This document shows positions 1 through 6,628 of a stretch of 17,827 nt of DNA, piece after piece (the stretch's first letter is position 1; each line of letters opens with the position of its first letter). A model generated the notes under the pieces. That model worked only from the letters and a program-made list of their open reading frames with translations, was not told the origin of the DNA and ran no database searches. Position numbers and translations under genes: made by a program. The stretch comes from Thermoproteota archaeon (GTDB lineage Archaea; Thermoproteota; EX4484-205; JAAOZP01), in assembly GCA_026414125.1 (NCBI GenBank), contig JAOAJQ010000008.1, positions 1 through 17,827 of the forward strand, given 5' to 3'.

Positions 1-875
1 TTCCTCATCTCCGGCAGGCACCTGGTGTAGAAAGCATGAGGGTTGATCTTAGATATAGGCTTAGTGCCGTATGGAGGGTCTGTAACTATCCTGTCCACCT
101 TAAACTTTAATGCTTTGGAAAGTCTCTTGCAATCAACCCTTTTGAACACTATTCTGTCGGAGGCACCCATGGCTTCAGCGTTCAAAGCAGCACCCTCCAG
201 AAAGTACTCTGAAACATCAAACCCATATATTTTAACGGTGCTGGTTGAGAGAGCAGCCTCAATAGGTATGATTCCGCCTCCGCACATCGGGTCGAGAAGG
301 ATCATCCCAGACTTAAGGCCGGCAATCCTAACCATTCCATACGCAACCGAGGGTCTGAGGGCAGCCGGGTGAGTGAAGACGATGTACCTGCCTGAGGCAT
401 ACTCGCTTCTGAAAATCCCGACGAAACACGTGTCTCCAATAATATCCAAGAAAACATTAGCGTGAAAATTCTCCAGGTCTACTTTTAAACCATACTTGTC
501 CACCAGTGCTTGGCCAGCCCTCCTTTGAACATCCAAGCTTGTAAACTCGTGTCCACCACGCCTCCTGCAAGTCACCCTGAACGAGGAGGCTTTGCTAAAC
601 TCATCAGGAAACTCCATCTTCCTGATCCCGCTGTAGATATCCTCTAAGCCTCTTAGGCCAGCGTCCACGTTGAAAGCCCCAACATACTCCAGGAACCAGT
701 CTACGCTTCTAAGCGACAACAGCCTTGGAGCCTCGGATTCAGGAATATCTATGATTAGCCTTCCTGAGACACCCTTAGGATTCTCCTCGACAACGCTTTT
801 AAAACGTATCTTCTCCTCCAACTCAGACTTAACAATGTCCTCGAGGCCGCATGGGAAGACTAGTAGAAACTTCAC
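1..875 (-). CDS. THUMP-domain tRNA guanine-N2 methyltransferase, Trm14-like (3' end off the window)
   Basis: My own translation of the minus strand gives an open frame of about 291 codons that runs off the left edge. It opens with a GTG at 875-873 (VKFLLVFPCGLEDIVKSEL), and an in-frame TAG lies just upstream, so the start is well fixed. The N-terminal half resembles the COG0116/Trm14 pattern 'GLE..v..EL' followed by a THUMP-type RNA-binding region around residues 50-157. The second half is a class I SAM methyltransferase: HPAALRPSVAYGMVR at 169-183, SAM-binding motif I DPMCGGG at 195-201 and the catalytic DPPYG motif at 266-270, typical of enzymes that methylate an exocyclic guanine amine. 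By family it should make N2-methylguanosine in tRNA in the cytoplasm. It starts 18 nt after the ATPase stop, so it is probably co-transcribed with that gene. No clear ribosome binding site is visible. Trm-G10 is the alternative; the N-terminus fits Trm14 better. Confidence 0.85.
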   Translation of the reverse strand, partial: MKFLLVFPCGLEDIVKSELEEKIRFKSVVEENPKGVSGRLIIDIPESEAPRLLSLRSVDWFLEYVGAFNVDAGLRGLEDIYSGIRKMEFPDEFSKASSFRVTCRRRGGHEFTSLDVQRRAGQALVDKYGLKVDLENFHANVFLDIIGDTCFVGIFRSEYASGRYIVFTHPAALRPSVAYGMVRIAGLKSGMILLDPMCGGGIIPIEAALSTSTVKIYGFDVSEYFLEGAALNAEAMGASDRIVFKRVDCKRLSKALKFKVDRIVTDPPYGTKPISKINPHAFYTRCLPEMR

Positions 876-893
876 AGTAAAGCTCTAAGCAGG

Positions 894-2720
894 CTAGCCT
901 ATAAGATTTATTTTCCTTAGGAGCTCCAAGGCGACTTCTCGGGTTGGGCTTTCCGGCCTAGAAAGACTTCTGAAGGCCTGTGAAACGTAGAGCAGTGTTG
1001 AAACTTCTTCATCGCTTAAAACACGTATCTTAACATTCCCCAGAGACTCTAATGCTTTCTGAAGCTCCGGGCTGACTGGGCTCGTGGTCAGCATCACAAT
1101 CCTGTCGAGCTTCCTACTCCTTGCAAAGTCTATGAGCGGCTCAATACTGCTCCTTTTAAGCCCTTCAGAATGCTTTGGAGCCTTAATCATCACTCCGACT
1201 TGGACGCTTCCGCTCGTGGCATCCGTGAAGAGCAGGTCTATCTCCCTCTTCCTGGTTAGGGAGACACTTATCCTCTTCCTACCTAGGAGACTCTGCTTGC
1301 CGAGAGCCGTTTCAATAAGGCTTGAAACAGCTTTTTCCAATACAATCGCCCTCTCAGAGGATTTCTCAATGTTATAGAACCTTGTGATTATCTGGCTTTT
1401 AACATCACTGTCAGGCGTAACTGGGGCTGCAGGCCTAGCGGCGGGCAGACCCATTTTCATGACGGCCTCCATCGCTATCACGGTGTCCACGTAATCGGGT
1501 TGAGTAATACCCCTCGCAAGTCTTTCTGCAAGTATCTCGATGCAGGCGAAACACTCTGACAGTAACCTCCGGATTTCACCACCTGAGTTTGCCCAGAGAA
1601 GTTTAACACTGTTCATGGGAAACATGTTTGAATACGAGTCGCCTCCCTTATCAAGGTAGAGGGCCTTCACATACCTATCGATTATGTCCTTAGCCTCTTC
1701 TACGCTTATCTTCTCGAGGCTTATTGGGGTTGAGGAAACTCTGCTAACTATCGCGGGCGCCACCCTAAACCTCTGCCCCTTCAACTCTTCAAACATTACT
1801 GGTGTTAAAAGCAAAAGTATGAAAAGCCCGCCTGGACCATTGTCCACAATCCGCTTCAAAGTATGGAAGAAAACGTCCACATTATCCTGCACCAGCGTTT
1901 CAACCTCGTCCACAACGATTACGAAAGGCGAATTGCTGACAAGCTTTGACAGATTTACCAGCGTTGTTAAGAATTTTAAAGCGTTCTCATCAGACGCCCT
2001 CAAGTAGTCGTTCGAATGCTTAACTCCCCAGCTCCCGTAGTAAGGGCTTGGAAGCCATAGGATCCATTTCGCCAGATTGAGATCGATAAACCTCCTTGTT
2101 TTCGAAGGTTCAAACCTTGTTTCAAAAATTTTTCCGAGTTCTTCAAGCTCAAGTCTTACGAGTCCAGTTATTTCCAGCGTTCCCTCTTCAACAAGTTTCC
2201 TTACAACCCTGAAATCGTTTGAAATCGTGTTGAAAGCATCTTTAGCCTTCTCAGCCTTTTTACCCAGTACTGTTGGAATCAAACCGACACTAACAGTTTT
2301 TTGAAACAGTTCATAGCCCATCTTGGAAATCAGCACTTGGTGAAGCCTTAGGGAAAGCTCCATGAGAAATTCTTCTCCGCCCAGTGTTTCGACAACCTTG
2401 GAGGTGAAAAAGATTAGAGAGGGTTTATAAACAGAGTCTTGAATAGTCGGCATGTATGAGAAAGATTGACCCGGTTTCTCTTGGCTTAGAATGTATTGCA
2501 GGTGTAAAGCGAGGTGTGTCTTCCCGCTTCCAGCATCCCCTATGAGAATATCTATCTTAGGCTCCTCAAGCTTGAAGGAGTAGTCTATCTCCTCCCTAAT
2601 CCTTTTCAACGCGTTTATTCTGGATTCTCCACCAAGTATCCATATTCTGCTTGGGACAGGAGTCAGCGGAAAAGGATTTGCTTCAAGCATTAGGCGAGAA
2701 TACTTATTTGATGATTGCAT
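894..2720 (-). CDS. Orc1/Cdc6-like AAA+ ATPase with nuclease-like C-terminal domain
   Basis: This P-loop ATPase is about 608 residues long. With the ATG at 2720 as residue 1, Walker A GDAGSGKT is at 61-68 and Walker B VIVVDE at about 267-272. Further AAA+ features are a sensor-1-like LLLLTPV strand near 302-308, an SRV arginine-finger-like site near 326-328, and a sensor-2-like GGEIRRL near 380-386 as in Orc1/Cdc6. The last 150 or so residues (KREIDLLF, then VQVGVMIKAPK) look like a restriction-endonuclease-fold core, though the usual E-x-K pair is not obvious. A GTG four codons earlier (2732) is possible. I prefer ATG 2720 because GAGGTG lies 9 nt upstream of it. The gene overlaps the end of the small winged-helix-type gene by 17 nt, so the two are probably translationally coupled. 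Function is unknown; DNA binding or remodelling is inferred from the folds. Confidence 0.8.
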   Translation of the reverse strand: MQSSNKYSRLMLEANPFPLTPVPSRIWILGGESRINALKRIREEIDYSFKLEEPKIDILIGDAGSGKTHLALHLQYILSQEKPGQSFSYMPTIQDSVYKPSLIFFTSKVVETLGGEEFLMELSLRLHQVLISKMGYELFQKTVSVGLIPTVLGKKAEKAKDAFNTISNDFRVVRKLVEEGTLEITGLVRLELEELGKIFETRFEPSKTRRFIDLNLAKWILWLPSPYYGSWGVKHSNDYLRASDENALKFLTTLVNLSKLVSNSPFVIVVDEVETLVQDNVDVFFHTLKRIVDNGPGGLFILLLLTPVMFEELKGQRFRVAPAIVSRVSSTPISLEKISVEEAKDIIDRYVKALYLDKGGDSYSNMFPMNSVKLLWANSGGEIRRLLSECFACIEILAERLARGITQPDYVDTVIAMEAVMKMGLPAARPAAPVTPDSDVKSQIITRFYNIEKSSERAIVLEKAVSSLIETALGKQSLLGRKRISVSLTRKREIDLLFTDATSGSVQVGVMIKAPKHSEGLKRSSIEPLIDFARSRKLDRIVMLTTSPVSPELQKALESLGNVKIRVLSDEEVSTLLYVSQAFRSLSRPESPTREVALELLRKINLIG

Positions 2721-3213
2721 AATGGTAAACACCTCTAGCCGTCTTTAACCCGTTATCCGATTCCCCGCTGCCCGCGTGAAGTTGAACGGCGTATGGATTA
2801 CTGCTGTTCAACTCTATTATCATTCTGTTGAATTCATCGTCAGTTATATTTAATTCTCCAGATACTTTAATCCGGAGGTCAGCTATTTTCACATAGGGAG
2901 CTATTGGGCTAGCCTTCACCAAGTCATTATACTTCAACCTTAAAGTTTCGAAAAACCTCTCAGGCGACAGCTGTTCAGCCTCCTTAAGCCTAGTGTATTT
3001 TAAAACAGGAAGACTCCACACATTTTCCATGCAATAGACCCTGCCGGACTCAGAAGTCCTATATTTTTTAACAATCTTAGTCCTACCCTCAATCGGCTCA
3101 AGATAGCCTTTTTTAACTAGCTCTTTGAACTCTTTTTCGGTAAGCCTACCGGCCTTCTTAACCATTTTTTCCGAAACCCCCTTGGGAGTGTCGGCGAAGA
3201 CAAGCGCGAGCAA
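2704..3213 (-). CDS. Small winged-helix-type protein paired with the Orc-like ATPase
   Basis: This is a charged protein of about 169 residues with two helix-turn-helix-like regions. The N-terminal one contains GVSEKMVKKAGRLTEKEFKE followed by VKKGYLEPI. The C-terminal one contains PYVKIADLRIKVSG then LNITDDEFNRMIIEL, ending in a possible wing. No catalytic motif is visible. The TTG at 3213 is the first conventional start in the frame. However, the fold seems to begin five codons earlier (LNEFQ), where a CTG at 3228 sits 6 nt after a good AGGTGA ribosome binding site at 3240-3235; the frame closes at a TGA just upstream. A TATA-like box lies at about 3261-3270. The gene leads the string and overlaps the ATPase gene, so it is probably a DNA-binding or adaptor partner of that ATPase. 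That role is inferred. Confidence 0.72.
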   Translation of the reverse strand: MLALVFADTPKGVSEKMVKKAGRLTEKEFKELVKKGYLEPIEGRTKIVKKYRTSESGRVYCMENVWSLPVLKYTRLKEAEQLSPERFFETLRLKYNDLVKASPIAPYVKIADLRIKVSGELNITDDEFNRMIIELNSSNPYAVQLHAGSGESDNGLKTARGVYHYAIIK

Positions 3214-3234
3214 TTGGAACTCGTTCAGCCGGTA

Positions 3235-3240
3235 TCACCT
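3235..3240 (-). promoter_or_regulatory. Ribosome binding site AGGTGA ahead of a possible CTG start
   Basis: On the minus strand AGGTGA is followed after 6 nt by CTG at 3228-3226, but only after about 20 nt by the first conventional start, TTG 3213. The normal spacing therefore favours initiation at the CTG. Confidence 0.45.
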
Positions 3241-3260
3241 ATTAAAAGGGAGGCTAGGTG

Positions 3261-3270
3261 GTTTTTAAAG
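3261..3270 (-). promoter_or_regulatory. TATA-like box for the winged-helix/ATPase/Trm14 gene string
   Basis: The minus strand reads CTTTAAAAAC here. A start site about 25 nt downstream would fall near 3240, immediately before the AGGTGA ribosome binding site. Confidence 0.45.
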
Positions 3271-3330
3271 CTTGCCTGAAGGCTTTAAAGACAAGCCGCC
3301 ATTCCTATACGGCAGGTTTAGATAAAGTTA

Positions 3331-3340
3331 AATTATATAA
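3331..3340 (+). promoter_or_regulatory. TATA box for the YkgJ-type gene
   Basis: AATTATATAA lies in an A/T-rich stretch. A transcription start about 25 nt downstream would fall near 3362, about 19 nt before the ATG at 3381. Confidence 0.6.
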
Positions 3341-3374
3341 GGCAAGATATTTTTCTACATAGGAAGAAAAACGG

Positions 3375-3827
3375 TTGGAGATGAAGCGAAAAAAGAAGCA
3401 TAATCTGCTTTTCCCCAGAACCATGTTTAAATGCACACGGTGTGGAAGATGCTGCATAGAAGATGCTAAGCGTGGGAGACGGATCGTTCTAACCGTGAGG
3501 GACGCCCTAGAAATCCTAGACGCTACAGGTATCAGTTTGACTGAGTTCTCAGAGGAAAACAATAGTGAAGCCTACCCATACGTTATTAGGCTTGTTAACG
3601 GAAGATGCTTCTTCCTAGAGTCAGACAGGAAATGCAGGATCTACCAGGCCAGACCCCTTGTCTGCAGGTTCTATCCCTTCATGATGCAAAAGATTAGGGG
3701 AAAATATGTGTTTCACGCCGATCCTGCCTGCCCTGGGCTTGGAAAAGGCACGTATCTGGACGAGGAATATTTCAAAAGGCTTGTGGAGCAGGCGGAGAGG
3801 CGTTTAGACGTTGCTTCGAACTGCTAA
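3375..3827 (+). CDS. YkgJ-family cysteine-cluster protein
   Basis: This protein of about 150 residues carries the YkgJ/UPF0153 signature (zinc- or iron-chelating family). With TTG 3375 as residue 1, FKCTRCGRCC gives Cys20, 23, 26 and 27. More cysteines follow at 78 (NGRCFF) and 87, and at 97 in ARPLVCRFYPF; Cys119 lies in DPACPG. The conserved order CxxCxxCC ... C ... C-x-IY-x-x-RP-x-x-CRxFP is complete, so the gene looks intact. The family probably binds a metal ion or an Fe-S cluster; no reaction is established. The start may be TTG 3375, ATG 3381 (two codons in) or ATG 3423, just before the first cysteine pair; the promoter position favours the first two. It stands alone, with the nearest gene downstream convergent. 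Confidence 0.88.
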   Translation: MEMKRKKKHNLLFPRTMFKCTRCGRCCIEDAKRGRRIVLTVRDALEILDATGISLTEFSEENNSEAYPYVIRLVNGRCFFLESDRKCRIYQARPLVCRFYPFMMQKIRGKYVFHADPACPGLGKGTYLDEEYFKRLVEQAERRLDVASNC

Positions 3828-4112
3828 ATAGCGGAAAGCATTGCCCAAGATCTAAATCCTCGACCCCTCTCAAGCTTGTTTATAAGCCTAGGCTAATATG
3901 TTCGTCACACTTCTGGAGAGTATAGCACATTTCCCAACTAAGAAAGATGTTTTTAGATGTTTTTAACTGTTCAAAGTATCTCTGTCCAATATTGAATCAG
4001 ATACCGTTAAACGACATTATGGAGAGAATCATCCACTATATGCGTGCGGCAAGCTGGGTTAGCACAGTCCATAACGCGTCAGGGAAACCTGAGCTCCTAA
4101 TTTCAGGGAATG
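3828..4112. other. Convergent intergenic stretch with a promoter-like box and a GAAA hairpin
   Basis: Two convergent genes end on either side of these 285 nt, so only 3' ends would be expected. It nonetheless holds a plus-strand TATA-like TTTATAAG near 3879-3886. It also has a perfect 5-bp hairpin with a GAAA tetraloop (TCAGG-GAAA-CCTGA) at 4079-4092. A 68-codon ORF at 3947 resembles no protein family and overlaps the 3' end of the opposing gene. A small RNA is possible but not shown; I recognise no known RNA class. Confidence 0.25.
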
Positions 4113-4688
4113 TCAATGGGCGGTGCGAGGTGCACCGCAGTTTGGACATCTAGTCTCGCTCTGCGGGAAAACGGTTCCACAATACTTGCATGAAACGGTT
4201 GAGAGTGCTTGTTGAATCCGAGGATGAGGAGAAACCTGTATTTCGATGGTTTTACTAGTCGCGTCGGGGCGACCCTCTACTGCGACAACTCCCTTCAGAT
4301 TCCAGACTACAACCCTATCTAGGCTCTTTAAAGAAGGCTGTGTTCCAGGAGGGATCAGTATTTTAAACGGGAAGCTTTGAATAAAGCCCTCTGGAATATG
4401 CAGAGCTCCAACTAACTGTGGCCTAGCTGAAAATATTACTGCAGAGTCCCAGACTTGCTGATCAACCTCTCTTTTAAGAGCCGGGTCATAAATCCTCTTG
4501 GTCTTGCGTACCCGCTCGACGCATTCGAGCTCGCATCTGACCTCGGTGCAATCAAACTCTTCTTGAGACTCTACCTGAACCGTGCCCTCCACATTGCCGC
4601 CAAGATAAAAGAGCTGTTCTTTCAGGAACAAGGAGACGTTTACCCGGGGTGGAGTAACCTTGTCCCGCAGTTTCTTAAACAAGCTCAT
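4113..4688 (-). CDS. Arrestin-fold protein with C-terminal zinc ribbon
   Basis: This 191-residue protein has two parts. Residues about 15-155 are rich in beta strands and match the arrestin-like pattern seen in arrestin_N, Vps26 and Spo0M proteins: NVSLFLKEQLFYLGGNVEG, then TVQVES near 36-41, IPEGFIQSFPFKILIPPGTQPS near 98-119, and VVWNLKGVVAVEGRPD near 127-142. Residues 167-184 form a zinc ribbon with Cys167, Cys170, Cys181 and Cys184 (CKYC...CPNC). There is no signal peptide or membrane segment, so it should be cytoplasmic. The start is the ATG at 4688; no ribosome binding site is seen but A/T-rich promoter-like sequence lies upstream. The last codons form a 7-bp GC hairpin (4120-4138). A protein-interaction or scaffolding role is inferred from the fold alone; no partner is encoded beside it. 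Confidence 0.75.
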   Translation of the reverse strand: MSLFKKLRDKVTPPRVNVSLFLKEQLFYLGGNVEGTVQVESQEEFDCTEVRCELECVERVRKTKRIYDPALKREVDQQVWDSAVIFSARPQLVGALHIPEGFIQSFPFKILIPPGTQPSLKSLDRVVVWNLKGVVAVEGRPDATSKTIEIQVSPHPRIQQALSTVSCKYCGTVFPQSETRCPNCGAPRTAH

Positions 4689-4756
4689 GAATAAATTTTT
4701 ATTTTGAGGAGAAATTTAAGCTTTCAAGATACGCGAAAATTTTAAAAAGACGTGGT

Positions 4757-5911
4757 TCACAACGGTATTAGCAGGAGGTTTGAAAGAATTATCACAAGTC
4801 CCCCGATGAAAAAAGGCAGATTTATATTTATAGAACCGAAGTATCCTGCTAAGAAGGGGCCGATAATATTCCCCAAGGAGCTTACAAAGTTAACCACGTT
4901 ATAGTCCCTCCCTCTAGTTTCATCATTACAGTGTTTTTGAACAATGTAGCTTCTAAGAGGAAGCCATACTGAGGCACCCGCAGGATCGTGTAGAAGCCAT
5001 AGGACTGCGGAAGTAGTGAAATCACTTGGCGCAGTGGCAAGGGATGTGAAAACCCCCTGTATACAGGTGAAAATAATTAGGGATGACTTATATGAAAACT
5101 TTTTCAAGACTGTTATAATCCTGCTGCTGAACAACATAGGTATTCCTAAGCTAAGCCTGTGAACAGTCATTAGGATTGAAAGCATTTCCGGGGATAACGA
5201 GAATTTCTTTGAAAAAAACATGGGTGTGATGAAGCAGTGCGTGGCAGAACCTCCAATCGTCACCACTAGACCGGAGACCGCCATTATCATAAGCCCCCTG
5301 TTTAAACTCTTGTCCATACGCTTTTCCCCGGGGGTTTTCGCGATACGTCTTGCCGCTGAAACATCCTGTTCAGGGAAGAAAAACACTATCATTAAGAAGC
5401 CTATCACTTGAAGAAGCCCTGAGAAAACAAGGGGAAGCCAATAGCCATAGATGTTGATGAGTAGCCCAGCAGATGCAAGGCCTAAAGCCTGAGAGGTGAA
5501 CTCGAGCCCCGAAACTTTTGAGTAGTAGACGAGGAAGCCGCTACGGTCCTGTTCATAGACCATGGTTGCGAAAACAGCATTCCGGATAGCGACTGCCGAG
5601 TCGAAAAGAATCTTTACGAAAATCATTATACCTATTGATTTAAATTGAGGTGTGAAGAAGTAAGAGAACCCAGCAAGCAGTGAAGCTAGCGCTATGAAAA
5701 CTTTTCTACCATATTTGTCCGATTTAGCCCCAAGAAAGATGCTGAGAAAAGCGATGAATATTGCTGAGGCTGTGAACACATACCCGATCTCCATGAGTGA
5801 AATAGAAACATGATCCATATAGAGGGGAAACATGATTTCGTAAAGCCCGGAGGAGAAGCCGAAGAGCCATGTAGATATGATGAGCGCGGAGATTCCTTTT
5901 CCATTTAGCAT
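4757..5911 (-). CDS. Major facilitator superfamily transporter
   Basis: This is a hydrophobic 384-residue protein with about 12 predicted membrane-spanning stretches, the usual MFS size. MFS motif A, GAKSDKYGRK, is at residues 61-70 between the second and third segments. A charged central loop near 185-205 (AARRIAKTPGEKRMDKSLNR) separates the two six-helix halves. The second half includes GGSATHCFITPMFFSKKF and GRDYNVVNFVSSLGNIIGP. It should act in the cytoplasmic membrane. The sequence does not reveal the substrate or whether it is an exporter. The start is ATG 5911; a TATA box about 29 nt upstream implies almost no leader, in keeping with the lack of a ribosome binding site. It is transcribed divergently from the pyruvate-kinase-domain gene. 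Confidence 0.88.
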   Translation of the reverse strand: MLNGKGISALIISTWLFGFSSGLYEIMFPLYMDHVSISLMEIGYVFTASAIFIAFLSIFLGAKSDKYGRKVFIALASLLAGFSYFFTPQFKSIGIMIFVKILFDSAVAIRNAVFATMVYEQDRSGFLVYYSKVSGLEFTSQALGLASAGLLINIYGYWLPLVFSGLLQVIGFLMIVFFFPEQDVSAARRIAKTPGEKRMDKSLNRGLMIMAVSGLVVTIGGSATHCFITPMFFSKKFSLSPEMLSILMTVHRLSLGIPMLFSSRIITVLKKFSYKSSLIIFTCIQGVFTSLATAPSDFTTSAVLWLLHDPAGASVWLPLRSYIVQKHCNDETRGRDYNVVNFVSSLGNIIGPFLAGYFGSININLPFFIGGLVIILSNLLLIPL

Positions 5912-5935
5912 GGGTTACGGGTCGTTAGGCAAGAG

Positions 5936-5945
5936 GCTTATAAGC
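5936..5945 (-). promoter_or_regulatory. TATA box of the MFS gene
   Basis: The palindromic GCTTATAAGC is centred 29 nt before ATG 5911, predicting a transcript with only a few leader bases. It forms one half of a compact divergent promoter region. Confidence 0.55.
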
Positions 5946-5960
5946 ATTAACATCATTAAA

Positions 5961-5970
5961 GTTTTTAAGC
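5961..5970 (+). promoter_or_regulatory. TATA box of the pyruvate-kinase-domain gene
   Basis: GTTTTTAAGC is centred 26 nt before ATG 5991. No ribosome binding site precedes that ATG, which fits a leaderless mRNA. Confidence 0.5.
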
Positions 5971-5990
5971 AGCCTTTAAAATAGAAAAAC

Positions 5991-6539
5991 ATGGCTAAAC
6001 GTAGCACAGGTTTGAAATATTTTGCTGAACCCGGCCCCCTCAATACTGGCAAAGTGGTAAAGGCGGTTGCCGAAAGAATTGGAAAAGGAAACTTGGCGAA
6101 AGTTGTTGTTGCAAGTACCTCAGGTAGGACAGGTGTCAAATTCGCAAAGGCGTTGAAGGGTAAGGCACAGGTTATCGTCGTGTCTCACGAGAAGATGGAC
6201 CCCAAGCTGAAGGGAAAGATAAGTAGTCTGGGGGGAATCGCTGAGGACGGTACCCACCTGCCGCTTCATGGAAAGGGGATGGATAAGGTTAGGGACGCGT
6301 TCTACACTCTAGGACAAGGATTTAAAGTAGCTTTGGAGGTCATTCTAATAGCTGCCGATAAGGGGCTTGTTAAACCGTATGAAGATGTTGTAGGCGTCGG
6401 CGGAAGCGGCGAAGGCGCTGACACGGCAGTGGTAGCGAGGGCAACTCCAACCAAGGAGATTTTCAGCAGTGACAAGTCTAAGAGGCTAGAAGTAAGAGAA
6501 ATAATCTGTATGCCTCTTAAAAAGAAGTGGTGGGACTAA
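5991..6539 (+). CDS. Stand-alone pyruvate kinase C-terminal (alpha/beta) domain protein
   Basis: This 182-residue protein matches the C-terminal alpha/beta domain of pyruvate kinase without the catalytic TIM barrel. Visible parts are LNTGKVVKAVAERI (17-30), VVVASTSGRTGVKFAKAL near 38-55, AQVIVVSHE near 59-67 and VVGVGGSGEGADTAVVARA near 133-151. The glycine-rich GVGGSGEGADTA probably forms a phosphate or nucleotide loop. Lacking the barrel, it cannot be a pyruvate kinase itself. Such single-domain proteins occur in archaea with no settled function; ligand sensing is a guess. The ATG at 5991 lies 26 nt after a TATA-like box. A T-tract at 6581-6586 follows the gene as a likely terminator. Confidence 0.85.
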   Translation: MAKRSTGLKYFAEPGPLNTGKVVKAVAERIGKGNLAKVVVASTSGRTGVKFAKALKGKAQVIVVSHEKMDPKLKGKISSLGGIAEDGTHLPLHGKGMDKVRDAFYTLGQGFKVALEVILIAADKGLVKPYEDVVGVGGSGEGADTAVVARATPTKEIFSSDKSKRLEVREIICMPLKKKWWD

Positions 6540-6580
6540 ACCCTCAAAACAGGGCGAATCCTGAAACAAAACCAAGAATC

Positions 6581-6586
6581 TTTTTT
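6581..6586 (+). terminator. T-tract terminator after the pyruvate-kinase-domain gene
   Basis: Six consecutive T residues lie 42 nt after the stop codon, in the gap between two convergent genes. Archaeal RNA polymerase commonly stops at such tracts without a hairpin. Confidence 0.45.
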
Positions 6587-6628
6587 CTCATGTTAAAGAA
6601 ACACTGTTAAATTGAAGCCAGCAAATGT

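Noticed and set aside
4120..4138. 7-bp GC hairpin as a terminator for the arrestin-like gene
   Set aside because: It lies inside the final codons and no T-tract follows it on the minus strand.
3947..4153. 68-codon plus-strand open frame
   Set aside because: It runs into the 3' end of the opposing arrestin-like gene and lacks a ribosome binding site or recognisable composition.
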